Origin: Luteibaculum sp964627445
GTDB lineage: Bacteria; Bacteroidota; Bacteroidia; Flavobacteriales_D; Luteibaculaceae
DNA: 64,000 nt
NCBI GenBank assembly: GCA_964627445.1
Contig: CAZVJF010000005.1
Location: 124,001 to 188,000 of the forward strand
Direction of reading: 5' to 3'
Part shown: positions 41,495-49,882 of the stretch, piece after piece
Position numbering within the stretch: the stretch's first letter is position 1
Layout of the letters: every line of letters begins with the position of its first letter
Translations under genes and position numbers: made by a program
The notes under the pieces: model-generated
The model's input: the letters and a program-made list of their open reading frames with translations, nothing else
Told to the model about the DNA's origin: nothing
The model's database searches: none

Positions 41495-42673
41495 CTACTG
41501 GTTGTATAAATATTCTAGCAAACGTTGGTCTGCCTCTGTAAAGGGAACGCCTCTGCGCTCCATAACGCGCAGTGCTACTTCAAACGCTTTTTCCAACCTA
41601 AATTGTTCGGTAGCATTGTCACCCATCCAAGAGAATGACGGCACATATTTGGGCGGAAATTCTGACGTGAACACATTGGCAAATACACCCACTGTGGTAC
41701 CGGTGTTAAACTGGGTATTGATCGCACTTTTGCTGTGATCGCCCATAATAAGCCCGCAAAACTGTAAGCCCGATGCCATGAGTGCCTGACTTTTAAAATC
41801 ATAGCGTTTTACTTCGCCATAATTGTTTTTTAGGTTGCTGGTGTTGGTATCGGCACCTAGGTTGCACCACTCGCCTATGATGGAGTTACCCAAAAAGCCA
41901 TCGTGGCCTTTGTTGCTGTAACCCGCAATGACCGAGTTACTAATTTCTCCCCCTACTTTAGAATACGGACCAATAACCGTAGGACCATAAATCTTGGCAC
42001 CCATTTTTACCACCGCACCCTCGCCAATATAAAGGGGGCCGCGCAACATAGCACCTTCCATTACCTCGGCATTTTTTTCTATAACCACCGGTCCCGTTTC
42101 GGTATTAATGGTACACGCGTTTACCTTAGCGGACTTACGCACCAACAGTTTTTTGCCAATAACCTGCGTATACTCTCCAACTTCGGCACCCGACTTAAAT
42201 TTAAAAAACCGGTAATCGCGCTCCAGTAGCTGCTCCGCTTGGGTAAACAAGTCGGTCAACGCCTCCAGTTTCATTACAGGATAATCGAACTCTAAGCGTT
42301 CAAAATCTTCGTCCAAGTATTCCTCCAGCTGATTCACTTCTGGACGTTGGGTAAGCTTCTCGGCTCCAATGCGCAAAGCCACACACTCGCCTTCTACCAC
42401 CAAGGCCTGGTTGTTGGTTAAGTTGGTTACCGCTTTAAAAAACTGTTTGTCGGGTACTACATGCGATTGCACAATGAGGTTGTCATTAGCGACCTCATAG
42501 GGGAATTTTTCTTGCAGTGACTCGTGTGTTTTGTAGCGAAGCCCCAGGTTTTTATCCATGCGCAACCATTTCTCTGCAATGGTAAAAGCACCAGCACGCA
42601 ACTGCGATACGGGGCGCGTAAGGGTTAAGGGATAAAACGCAACAACGTCTACATCAAAGAGAATCAGGTTCAT
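41495..42673 (-). CDS. GlmU-like protein with degenerate nucleotidyltransferase domain
   Basis: A 392-residue protein. The N-terminal half resembles sugar-nucleotide transferases but lacks the G-x-G-T-R-M pyrophosphorylase loop: it reads LFDVDVVAFYPLTLTRPVSQLRAG. The C-terminal half (~150-370) is a left-handed beta-helix of hexapeptides (VVIEKNAEVMEGAMLRGPLYIGEGAVV..., GPTVIGPYSKVGGEISNSVIAGYSNKGHDGFLGNSIIG) like the GlmU acetyltransferase, including the NKGHDG loop. This family is general in Bacteroidota. It may be an acyl- or acetyltransferase of envelope sugars; uridyl transfer is unlikely. ATG at 42673; the frame extends 8 residues further. Confidence 0.85.
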   Translation of the reverse strand: MNLILFDVDVVAFYPLTLTRPVSQLRAGAFTIAEKWLRMDKNLGLRYKTHESLQEKFPYEVANDNLIVQSHVVPDKQFFKAVTNLTNNQALVVEGECVALRIGAEKLTQRPEVNQLEEYLDEDFERLEFDYPVMKLEALTDLFTQAEQLLERDYRFFKFKSGAEVGEYTQVIGKKLLVRKSAKVNACTINTETGPVVIEKNAEVMEGAMLRGPLYIGEGAVVKMGAKIYGPTVIGPYSKVGGEISNSVIAGYSNKGHDGFLGNSIIGEWCNLGADTNTSNLKNNYGEVKRYDFKSQALMASGLQFCGLIMGDHSKSAINTQFNTGTTVGVFANVFTSEFPPKYVPSFSWMGDNATEQFRLEKAFEVALRVMERRGVPFTEADQRLLEYLYNQ

Positions 42674-42680
42674 AATAGCG

Positions 42681-42709
42681 CAAAAAAAAAGCCTCATTAA
42701 AGAGGCTTT
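42681..42709 (-). terminator. Terminator of rpmE2, immediately upstream of the GlmU-like gene
   Basis: AAAGCCTC / GAGGCTTT arms with a T9 run on the minus strand. The T-run ends about 8 bp before the GlmU-like ATG, so the downstream gene depends on read-through or an overlapping promoter. Confidence 0.8.
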
Positions 42710-42732
42710 GAATATCGGTAAATAAACGGAGT

Positions 42733-42999
42733 TTATTTTTTGTTTTTCTTATCGAACTTCGCGTAACGATTTTTGAATTTATCGATACGACCGGCAGTAT
42801 CCACAAACTGGATTTTACCCGTAAAGAATGGGTGTGATTTATGAGAGATTTCCAATTTAATTAATGGGTACTCGTTTCCATCTTCCCACTGAATCGTATC
42901 GTTGGTTGGTGTTGTAGAGTGCGTTAAGAACGCGTAATCGTTTGATACGTCTTTAAAAACAACCTTTCTATAATTTTCCGGATGGATTTCCTTCTTCAT
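42733..42999 (-). CDS. rpmE2: 50S ribosomal protein L31, type B
   Basis: An 88-residue ribosomal protein. MKKEIHPENYRKVVFKD, then S-x-x-YAFLTHST and HPFFTGKIQFVDTAGRIDKFKNRY are the type B (zinc-free, no CxxC) signature. ATG at 42999 is the family start; an 8-residue upstream extension in frame overlaps the promoter region. It has its own terminator. Confidence 0.96.
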   Translation of the reverse strand: MKKEIHPENYRKVVFKDVSNDYAFLTHSTTPTNDTIQWEDGNEYPLIKLEISHKSHPFFTGKIQFVDTAGRIDKFKNRYAKFDKKNKK

Positions 43000-43020
43000 C
43001 TCGCCTTGAAATTTGGAGGG

Positions 43021-43028
43021 CAAATGTA
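43021..43028 (-). promoter_or_regulatory. Candidate -7 element of rpmE2
   Basis: Minus-strand TACATTTG matches TAnnTTTG and is about 20 bp before the rpmE2 ATG. No good -33 TTG is seen. Confidence 0.5.
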
Positions 43029-43096
43029 CAATAAATTTGAGAACCTAAAAGCATGCGCTATAATTAATTTCCTTTGTACTCGTTTTTAGGTCGCTT

Positions 43097-44533
43097 ATGA
43101 AAACAAATATACCCGTTATTGCCTTGCTATCGCTCATGCTAAGCCTCTTTTTCAGTTGTAGAAAAGAGGATTTTAGTGGTAGCGCCAGAGACTTGGTATT
43201 TTCGGTAGACACCTTGTTTTTTGATACCGTGTTCACCGAAATGGGTACAGCAACACGCAATATCCGCATATACAATCCTACCAACAAAGACATACGTATT
43301 TCGCGTCTTCAGATGCGCAATCCCAATAGTGTGTTTCGCCTCAATGCGGATGGGTTGAGCGGCCCCGTCATAGAGGATATAGAAATATTGCGGGGCGACA
43401 GCATTTTCGTCTTTTTAGAAGCCACCATAGACCCCAATGGGACTAATACTCCCATGGTGGTGGAAGATGCGCTGGAGGTTTTTGGAAACAACCAGCAAAG
43501 CGCCTTGCCCGTGTTTGCCTGGGGGCAAGATGCCGTGTACATACGCCCCAACCAAGTAGTGGCTGGATTGGACATTAATGTATTGCCCCAAAACACCACT
43601 TGGACTCCCGAAAAACCCATCGTAGTTTTTGGATATGCCGTTGTTGATTCTGCAGGTACCTTAAATATACAACCAGGTACCCAGGTGCATTTCCATAGCG
43701 GTGGTGGCTTGTGGGTGTTTAAAGACGGCTTGCTAAACGCCTCGGGCACCGTAGAAAACCCCATTGTTTTTCAAGGCGATAGACTGGAGGCCTTTTACGA
43801 TGAGCTCCCCGGCCAGTGGGATCGCATTTGGATTAACGAAAGCCAGCAAGGCGACCACACTTTTAAAAATTGCATTGTAAAGAATGGGCTCATTGGTTTG
43901 CAAATAGAACCCCTTCCTACCGAAGAAAATCGCCTGGCTCCTATTTATCCAAACGGTATAGACATTGAAAACGTAGTACTCCGAAACCACAGTCTTGCGG
44001 GTATTTTGGCTCATAATTACCGCATACGGGCAGGCAATGTGGGCATTTACAATTGCGGTCAATCGGCCATGATCATTACGGGGGGTGGCGAGTACCAAAT
44101 GAGCCACTTTACCATTGCCAACTACTGGAACCAAACTGTACGAAGCGATGCCAGCGTAGTAATCTCAAACGTACATCTCAACGTAGTGCGTAGCATAGAG
44201 AACAGCTATTTAGAAAACAGCATTGTTACCGGCACGGAAGACGATGAGTTTTTCGTGAGCTACTTCGAAGGGGAAATCGATGGTGAACCGGCTCCCGAGA
44301 ACGATTTCACGCTACGTTACAGCAACGTTAGCCTGGAAGAGCCCATTACCAACATTCCTACCCAAAACGTACAATATGCAGACCCAAGGCTTACGGGTGA
44401 TGACGTTAAAGGATACCAACCCGATGCAGGATCGTCCGCGCTAAACGCAGGCATTCCCAGCAATTACCCCAACGATATTACTGGGAAAAGTCGCGGTCCG
44501 CAACCCGACTTGGGCATCTTTGAGATTGACTAA
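43097..44533 (+). CDS. Beta-helix lipoprotein
   Basis: A 478-residue lipoprotein. Signal ends LFFSC; the following R-K-E-D resembles a surface-export signal. Residues ~30-130 form a beta-sandwich-like domain (VFSVDTLFFDTVFTEMGTATRNIRIYNPTN, typical of this Bacteroidota family). The rest is a right-handed parallel beta-helix (LNIQPGTQVHFHSGGGLWVFKDGLLNASGT..., GIDIENVVLRNHSLAGILAHNY) ending with a C-terminal GPQPDLGIFEID. It resembles adhesin or polysaccharide-lyase folds but no catalytic motif is evident. The 3' end overlaps the converging LuxC-like gene by 4 bp. Confidence 0.82.
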   Translation: MKTNIPVIALLSLMLSLFFSCRKEDFSGSARDLVFSVDTLFFDTVFTEMGTATRNIRIYNPTNKDIRISRLQMRNPNSVFRLNADGLSGPVIEDIEILRGDSIFVFLEATIDPNGTNTPMVVEDALEVFGNNQQSALPVFAWGQDAVYIRPNQVVAGLDINVLPQNTTWTPEKPIVVFGYAVVDSAGTLNIQPGTQVHFHSGGGLWVFKDGLLNASGTVENPIVFQGDRLEAFYDELPGQWDRIWINESQQGDHTFKNCIVKNGLIGLQIEPLPTEENRLAPIYPNGIDIENVVLRNHSLAGILAHNYRIRAGNVGIYNCGQSAMIITGGGEYQMSHFTIANYWNQTVRSDASVVISNVHLNVVRSIENSYLENSIVTGTEDDEFFVSYFEGEIDGEPAPENDFTLRYSNVSLEEPITNIPTQNVQYADPRLTGDDVKGYQPDAGSSALNAGIPSNYPNDITGKSRGPQPDLGIFEID

Positions 44534-45549
44534 AGCGTTTGCAAAAAGGCCAGGGTATCCACGCCATCAGCAAAATCGGTAAGGGACGGTTGTTGCGCCT
44601 TGCCAAAGGGCAACCCTCCCACACCCACACGGCACTGCAACTGGTCTTTGGCAAGCTCTAAATGGGCATTTAAATCGGCCGTATCGCTGTAGCGTTCATA
44701 AAACAAACAGGAGATGGGAGAATGTAACTGGGTGGTTTCGCGCAGCGTGCTAAATCCGTTTTCTAAATACGCATCCTTATTCATCAGGTATATGGCCCGG
44801 TGGTAGGTATAGTTGTTCATGTACTTGTTGTGCTGCTCCAGGTAGTTGAACTCTGGCAGCACCTGAAACCAACGCTGCACATCAAAATCTTGCGGCACAT
44901 ACATTTTAGCTACACTCCGGCACCCCAAACCAAAATAGGCAAAGACATCCGTTGCCAGGTTTTTTAAATCCTGCTCCGTTTCGTTGCCATCCAAGACGGC
45001 TACCGAAGTGCGGTTTTTGCGAATTATTTTGGGGATGGATTGGAAATAGTACTCCAAATAGCGGCTGGTATTGTTGCTTCCCGTAGCAATAAGCGCATCG
45101 ACCTCCTTAGCATCGATACGTTCGGTCCAAACCACGCGGTTCTGCCATTGCGGCACCTGCTGTTGAAACAGCTTAACCACGGCTTTTAACAAATAGGTAT
45201 CATCCGAGCTGGGTTTCACCACCACCTTACATCCTGCCAACAAGGCCGTAAAAATATCGTGGAAGGCCACCATGGGGATATTTCCAGCTGCAATAATGGC
45301 AATGGTTTTGCCGTTTTCTCCATAACCACGATCTACGTAATCTTCCAATGCAGGTTGGTCTAACAAAGCATCGGACCAGGAATGCAACATGCGATTTATC
45401 TCGCGTTGAGCAAACCACGGGTTGTGGATTTCGGCCTGGCGCTTGGCCGTAGTCAAAGCCTCTGTTTCTAGGGTATCATTGTCTTGCGCACTGTGTTGAA
45501 GTATGCGTGCCGCACTTGTTATTTGTTCACAAAGAGTAGTGTTCCGCAT
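44530..45549 (-). CDS. Acyl-CoA reductase, LuxC-like
   Basis: A 339-residue enzyme of the LuxC/aldehyde-dehydrogenase superfamily reducing acyl-CoA or acyl carriers to aldehydes with NADPH. Motifs: GNIPMVAFHDIFTALLAGCKVVVKPSSDD (cofactor and Lys loop), ALIATGSNNTSRYLEYYF, and the catalytic Cys segment YFGLGCRSVAKMYVP. No luxD, luxE or luxAB is present, so it is not bioluminescence; the substrate is unknown. Divergent from the ferredoxin gene, and this pairing is common in Bacteroidota genomes. Confidence 0.88.
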   Translation of the reverse strand: MRNTTLCEQITSAARILQHSAQDNDTLETEALTTAKRQAEIHNPWFAQREINRMLHSWSDALLDQPALEDYVDRGYGENGKTIAIIAAGNIPMVAFHDIFTALLAGCKVVVKPSSDDTYLLKAVVKLFQQQVPQWQNRVVWTERIDAKEVDALIATGSNNTSRYLEYYFQSIPKIIRKNRTSVAVLDGNETEQDLKNLATDVFAYFGLGCRSVAKMYVPQDFDVQRWFQVLPEFNYLEQHNKYMNNYTYHRAIYLMNKDAYLENGFSTLRETTQLHSPISCLFYERYSDTADLNAHLELAKDQLQCRVGVGGLPFGKAQQPSLTDFADGVDTLAFLQTL

Positions 45550-45556
45550 GGTTGAA

Positions 45557-45587
45557 TTGCTTAGGCTGGGTGCAAGCCCTATATTTG
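45557..45587 (+). promoter_or_regulatory. Promoter of the ferredoxin gene
   Basis: TTG (45557-45559), 20-bp spacer, TATATTTG (45580-45587), about 37 bp before the ATG. Confidence 0.72.
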
Positions 45588-45623
45588 CCGCGAAATTAAC
45601 GTTAAAGATAGACAGTTCCCGTT

Positions 45624-45971
45624 ATGGCGATAATGATAACAGACGAGTGCATTAATTGCGGTGCTTGCGAACCCGAGTGCCCAAACAATGCCATTTACGA
45701 AGGTGGTGCAGAGTGGACGTATGCAGATGGAACTTCGTTGAAGGGAAGTGTTACGTCACCCACAGCTGGAGACGTGGATGCAGAAGCAGAAAACGAGCCC
45801 GTAAGCATGGATGTGTATTATATAGCCACGGACAAGTGTACTGAGTGCGTTGGGTTTCACGATGAGCCCCAGTGTGCTGCGGTTTGTCCGGTAGATTGCT
45901 GTGTAGACGATCCAGATCACGAAGAAACAGAAGAGCAGCTTCTGGCTAAGAAAGATTTCATGCACTTGTAG
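45624..45971 (+). CDS. 2[4Fe-4S] ferredoxin, Alvin-like
   Basis: A 115-residue electron carrier. The first cluster set is CINCGACEPECPNNAIYEG; the second is CTECVGFHDEPQCAAVCPVDCC with the spaced C-x7-C form of Alvin-type ferredoxins. A 40-residue acidic insertion (GSVTSPTAGDVDAEAENEPVS) separates them. The C-terminus HEETEEQLLAKKDFMHL is longer than in clostridial ferredoxins. The partner could be the neighbouring acyl-CoA reductase or a pyruvate oxidoreductase elsewhere. Confidence 0.92.
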   Translation: MAIMITDECINCGACEPECPNNAIYEGGAEWTYADGTSLKGSVTSPTAGDVDAEAENEPVSMDVYYIATDKCTECVGFHDEPQCAAVCPVDCCVDDPDHEETEEQLLAKKDFMHL

Positions 45972-45988
45972 TGCCCTACTCCGCTATC

Positions 45989-46795
45989 ATGAAAAAGTTA
46001 CTTGTTTTCTGTGCCCTGCTAGGGGGTGTTGTACTGCACGGACAAAACCCGTTGCAGCAACTTACCGACTCTATCAAAGCCAACCGCAGCCTGTCTTTAA
46101 GCGCAGAAAGCGACAGCGCCATGCTGTATTACAATGATAAAATTGTAGGTTTTTGGAAGGATTTACTGGAGCGTGATGGCAGCCAAGCTATAGACTATAG
46201 CAGCCTGACGCGCTTTTCGGTGGTCAAAGACCGCGATGTAACTTTTGTAACCTGGAATTTAGAACTGGGCGCCTACAACAACACGTTTTACGCTGCAGTT
46301 GGATACCGCGATGGTCGCGAGCGCAAGAGTAAGATTTTACTCGATAAAGGCGTATCGCCCGAAAGCGATCAAAGCAAGGTTTACGACAACCGCAACTGGC
46401 CCGGAGCTATTTATTACGACATCCAGGCTTTTAAGCGCAAAAACGGTTGGAGTTACATGCTCTTAGGCTGGCGTGGAGAAAACCGCATGGAGCGCTACAA
46501 AATTGCCGATGTCTTTAGCATTGCGAATAACGGCATCAACATGGGCTTGCCAGTTTTTGACAAAGAGGGCAATTATTTCACCCGTTATATAGTTCATTAC
46601 CCAGCGAGCATTGCATACTCCATGGATTTTAACGAAGACAAAGACCTCATTTACTTTAATCGCCTGGCAGAGGTAGATCCTGCTAAAGGTTCTGCGCTCA
46701 ACAATCTTTCTCCCACCTACCGATTCGATGGGTTTGAATACAAGCGCGGAAGATGGCAGTTTAAAAAAGATATCGAGGTCTTAAAACCCGAATAA
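45989..46795 (+). CDS. Conserved secreted protein of unknown function
   Basis: A 268-residue exported protein. ATG at 45989 starts a normal signal peptide (MKKLLVFCALLGGVVLHGQ). The mature part is beta-rich with FWKDLLERDGSQAIDYSSL, TFVTWNLELG, a GWSYMLLGWRGENR segment and a Lys/Arg-rich tail. It looks like a single-domain envelope protein. The family is seen next to ferredoxin genes in Bacteroidota as I recall, but no function is known. The next gene begins 4 bp after the stop. Confidence 0.75.
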   Translation: MKKLLVFCALLGGVVLHGQNPLQQLTDSIKANRSLSLSAESDSAMLYYNDKIVGFWKDLLERDGSQAIDYSSLTRFSVVKDRDVTFVTWNLELGAYNNTFYAAVGYRDGRERKSKILLDKGVSPESDQSKVYDNRNWPGAIYYDIQAFKRKNGWSYMLLGWRGENRMERYKIADVFSIANNGINMGLPVFDKEGNYFTRYIVHYPASIAYSMDFNEDKDLIYFNRLAEVDPAKGSALNNLSPTYRFDGFEYKRGRWQFKKDIEVLKPE

Positions 46796-46799
46796 AGTA

Positions 46800-47552
46800 T
46801 TGCGGAATTTACTATACATCGTTGGCTTTGCTTTGCTTTTGGTTGCCCAAACCGTTAAAGCACAGCCCGCTGTAGTAACGCTTAAAAGTGATAACGGCCT
46901 ACCCTTCTACCTGGCGCTAAACGACACCCTGCTCGATTCCATTCCACACGAACAGTACATCCTTGCCAGCGCTTATACCCGAGTTAAAAATGCGTTGGCC
47001 ATCTCCGATAGTTTGGTCGCCCAAGGCACCACCTCTTTATCTTTTACAACAGGAAAATGGGTAACCTACGATGTGCTGCAACTGGGCAACACTTTGCAGT
47101 TCCTTACCGCCACCTCCAACCCCATTGATAGCCTGGATGCAACCACGGAGTACTACCCTGTAGACTCTTTGGCATACCGCGATACTATTATCCTGGCAGA
47201 CAGTCTGGAACAAGCTTTTTACATAAAGGAATACGGAGGCAACACGGGGTGTATTCCTCCCCTAACCGACCGAGGTTTCGAGCAATTCATGCAGGGTGCC
47301 CAAGCGCATATCTTCAGTAAAAACCGCTTGCGATATTTTTTAGAGGAAATACCCAAACAATGCTTGCGGGTACAGCAGGTAAACCAAATATGGCCGCTGT
47401 TTGACTTTGATGAACCCAAACTAGAAATTGTACAAATCCTGGAAGGACATTTGTTCAACCCAGCCGATGCCTACGACATCGAACCCAAGCTGATTGCCGA
47501 TAAAAATAAACTACGTTTTCAAGAGGTTATAAAAACCCTAAGTCAAGATTAA
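46800..47552 (+). CDS. DUF4476-domain secreted protein
   Basis: A 250-residue exported protein. Signal peptide 1-22 (LLYIVGFALLLVAQTVKAQ); beta-rich N-terminal part; DUF4476 domain ~155-245 (FEQFMQGAQAHIFSKNRLRYFLEEIPKQCLRVQQVNQIWPLFDFDEPKLEIV), whose conserved Cys and LFDFDxxKLE motif are clear. The start codon is TTG: no ATG is available before the signal peptide and the TTG gives the right N-terminal charge (M-R-N). Coupled to the upstream gene (4-bp gap). Confidence 0.82.
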   Translation: MRNLLYIVGFALLLVAQTVKAQPAVVTLKSDNGLPFYLALNDTLLDSIPHEQYILASAYTRVKNALAISDSLVAQGTTSLSFTTGKWVTYDVLQLGNTLQFLTATSNPIDSLDATTEYYPVDSLAYRDTIILADSLEQAFYIKEYGGNTGCIPPLTDRGFEQFMQGAQAHIFSKNRLRYFLEEIPKQCLRVQQVNQIWPLFDFDEPKLEIVQILEGHLFNPADAYDIEPKLIADKNKLRFQEVIKTLSQD

Positions 47553-47640
47553 GAACACGGGCCATGGTGGGCTGATTTTAGTGGTATTCGAATAATTTGT
47601 AACATTTGCCAAACCAAATAAACAACCAAAACCAAATACA

Positions 47641-48720
47641 ATGAATAAGGTACACAACTTTAGTGCAGGACCTTGCATTTTGCCACAAGAGGTATTAAAA
47701 CAAGCCTCAGAAGCAGTCGTGAATTTTGACGATTTAAACCTATCGTTAATTGAAATTTCGCACCGCTCTAAAAATGTGGTAGCCGTAATGGAAAAGGCGC
47801 AAAACCTGGTAAAGGAGCTGCTAAACGTACCTGATAACTACGATATTTTGTTCTTGCAAGGAGGGGCAAGCCTAGGTTTTTACATGGCTGCGATGAACTT
47901 CCTAAAAGAAGGTGGAAAAGCCCACTACGTAAACACCGGAACCTGGGCTAAAAAAGCCATTAAAGAGGCGAAGCTGGTAGGCGATGTGAACGTGTTGGCA
48001 AGCAGCGAAGACCAAAACTTCAACTACATTCCCAAGTTTGAAGTGCCTAGCGATGGCGATTACCTGCACATTACCACCAACAACACCATTTTTGGAACGC
48101 AATACCAAGAGCTACCCAAAGCCAATACACCGTTGATCGCTGATATGTCCTCAGACATTTTTAGCCGTCCGGTAAACGTAGCCGACTACGATCTTATCTA
48201 CGCTGGTGCACAAAAGAATATGGGTCCTGCTGGTACAACCTTGTTTATTGTAAACCGCGATAAGCTGGGCAAAACCGGAAGAACCATTCCTAGCATGTTA
48301 GACTTTGCCATCCACGCAAGCAAAGACTCTATGTTTAACACACCCCCTGTATTTGCTATATACGTATCCATGCTAACCCTACAGTGGTTAAAAGACTTGG
48401 GCGGTGTGGAAGCCATACAAAAAATCAACGCGGAAAAAGCAGCTACCATGTACGCTGAAATAGACCGTAATCCATTATTTAAAGGATTTACTGCCGTAGA
48501 AGACCGCAGTAAAATGAATGCCACCTTTAACCTGGTAGACGAAAGCCACAAAGACACCTTTGATGCCATGTGGAAAGAGGCTGGTATCAGCGGCATAAAC
48601 GGTCACCGCTCTGTGGGCGGATACCGTGCTTCTATGTACAACGCACTCCCCTTAGAAAGCGTAAAAGCATTGGTGAAGGTGATGCAAGAATTTGAAGAAA
48701 AAGTTTCTGTAAACGCATAA
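47641..48720 (+). CDS. serC: Phosphoserine aminotransferase
   Basis: A 359-residue PLP enzyme. MNKVHNFSAGPCILPQEVL, SHRSK, LFLQGGASLGFYMAAMN, the PLP lysine AGAQKNMGPAGT and the C-terminal GHRSVGGYRASMYNALP are diagnostic. It converts 3-phosphohydroxypyruvate to phosphoserine, acting after SerA, which follows 2 bp downstream. Likely a serCA operon. Confidence 0.97.
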   Translation: MNKVHNFSAGPCILPQEVLKQASEAVVNFDDLNLSLIEISHRSKNVVAVMEKAQNLVKELLNVPDNYDILFLQGGASLGFYMAAMNFLKEGGKAHYVNTGTWAKKAIKEAKLVGDVNVLASSEDQNFNYIPKFEVPSDGDYLHITTNNTIFGTQYQELPKANTPLIADMSSDIFSRPVNVADYDLIYAGAQKNMGPAGTTLFIVNRDKLGKTGRTIPSMLDFAIHASKDSMFNTPPVFAIYVSMLTLQWLKDLGGVEAIQKINAEKAATMYAEIDRNPLFKGFTAVEDRSKMNATFNLVDESHKDTFDAMWKEAGISGINGHRSVGGYRASMYNALPLESVKALVKVMQEFEEKVSVNA

Positions 48721-48722
48721 GA

Positions 48723-49691
48723 ATGATGAAAGTATTAGCAAACGATGGGATTTCTCCATCTGGAAAAGCCGCTTTACAAGAGGCTGGATGTGAAGTAATT
48801 ACCGACAAAGTAGAACAAGGCGATTTAATCAATTACATCAACGAAAATGATGTAGCCGCTTTATTGGTGCGCTCTGCAACCACAGTTCGCAAGGACTTAA
48901 TTGATGCCTGCCCCAACTTAAAGCTTATTGGCCGCGGTGGTGTAGGTATGGACAACATAGACGTTGCCTACGCCCGCGAAAATGGCAAAGTAGTGGTCAA
49001 CACCCCCGCCGCTTCTAGCTTATCGGTAGCAGAAATTGTGATTGGAAAAATGTTTAGTGTAGCGCGCTCGCTGTACGATGCGCACCTGAACATGCCCGCT
49101 AACGGACTTGCCGAGTTTAAGACCCTGAAGAAAAAGTACGGTAAAGGCGTAGAATTGCGTGGAAAAACCCTTGGAATCATTGGTATGGGCCGCATTGGTC
49201 AGGCACTGGCATCGTATGCTTTGGGCTTGGGAATGCAGGTCGTGTTTTGCGATCGCAGTCGCGAAGAGGCTACCATTGCACTTAACATCGCTGGCTTGGG
49301 CGAATTGAATGTAACGCTTAAAGCAATAGCCATGGACAGCCTTTTAGAGCAAGCTGACTTTGTTAGCCTGCACGTACCTAAGCAAGAAAACGGTGCAGCC
49401 GTATTGGGTGCAGCCGAACTCGCTAAGATGAAATCTAGCGCGTTTATCATCAACACCGCTCGTGGTGGTTCTGTAGATGAGACTGCTTTAATAGAAGCGC
49501 TAGATGCTGGAAAACTAGCAGGTGCTGCTTTGGATGTGTACGAAAACGAACCTACACCCAACGAAGCTTTGCTAAAGCACCCTAAAATTGCTGCTACACC
49601 ACACATTGGTGCAGCCACAGTAGAGGCGCAAGACCGCATAGGTACCGAGCTGGCCGATTTAATTAAAGAGCACCTTTTGGTAAACGCATAA
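48723..49691 (+). CDS. serA: D-3-phosphoglycerate dehydrogenase, short form
   Basis: A 322-residue NAD-dependent dehydrogenase, first enzyme of serine synthesis. The NAD loop is GIIGMGRIGQALASYALGLGM; GRGGVGMDNIDV, NTARGGSVDETALI and PHIGAATVEAQDRIG mark the family, with the catalytic Arg and His. It ends after the catalytic core, with no ACT or intervening domain, so it lacks the usual serine-feedback module. The start has two possible ATGs in tandem (48723 and 48726). The terminator follows. Confidence 0.93.
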   Translation: MMKVLANDGISPSGKAALQEAGCEVITDKVEQGDLINYINENDVAALLVRSATTVRKDLIDACPNLKLIGRGGVGMDNIDVAYARENGKVVVNTPAASSLSVAEIVIGKMFSVARSLYDAHLNMPANGLAEFKTLKKKYGKGVELRGKTLGIIGMGRIGQALASYALGLGMQVVFCDRSREEATIALNIAGLGELNVTLKAIAMDSLLEQADFVSLHVPKQENGAAVLGAAELAKMKSSAFIINTARGGSVDETALIEALDAGKLAGAALDVYENEPTPNEALLKHPKIAATPHIGAATVEAQDRIGTELADLIKEHLLVNA

Positions 49692-49717
49692 GCACAAGCC
49701 GAAAGGAAATACAATAG

Positions 49718-49749
49718 GAAAGCCCTGGCGAAAGCTGGGGCTTTTTTTT
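49718..49749 (+). terminator. Terminator after serA
   Basis: AAGCCCTGGC and GCTGGGGCTT arms (two wobbles) around a GAAA tetraloop, followed by T8. Confidence 0.9.
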
Positions 49750-49882
49750 CTCACCTCTCCGTACTTTAAGTCGCTTGGTTGTTCTTAAATTGGGCGTCCA
49801 ACTTCGCTAAAAAAGCTTTTACAGCGGCTATTGCGCGCTATTCTGTAATTTCCCCGCCAGAACGCCAACAACACAGCCCAAG

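Noticed and set aside
44530..45549. Bioluminescence operon
   Set aside because: Only a LuxC-like reductase is present; luxA, luxB, luxD and luxE are absent.
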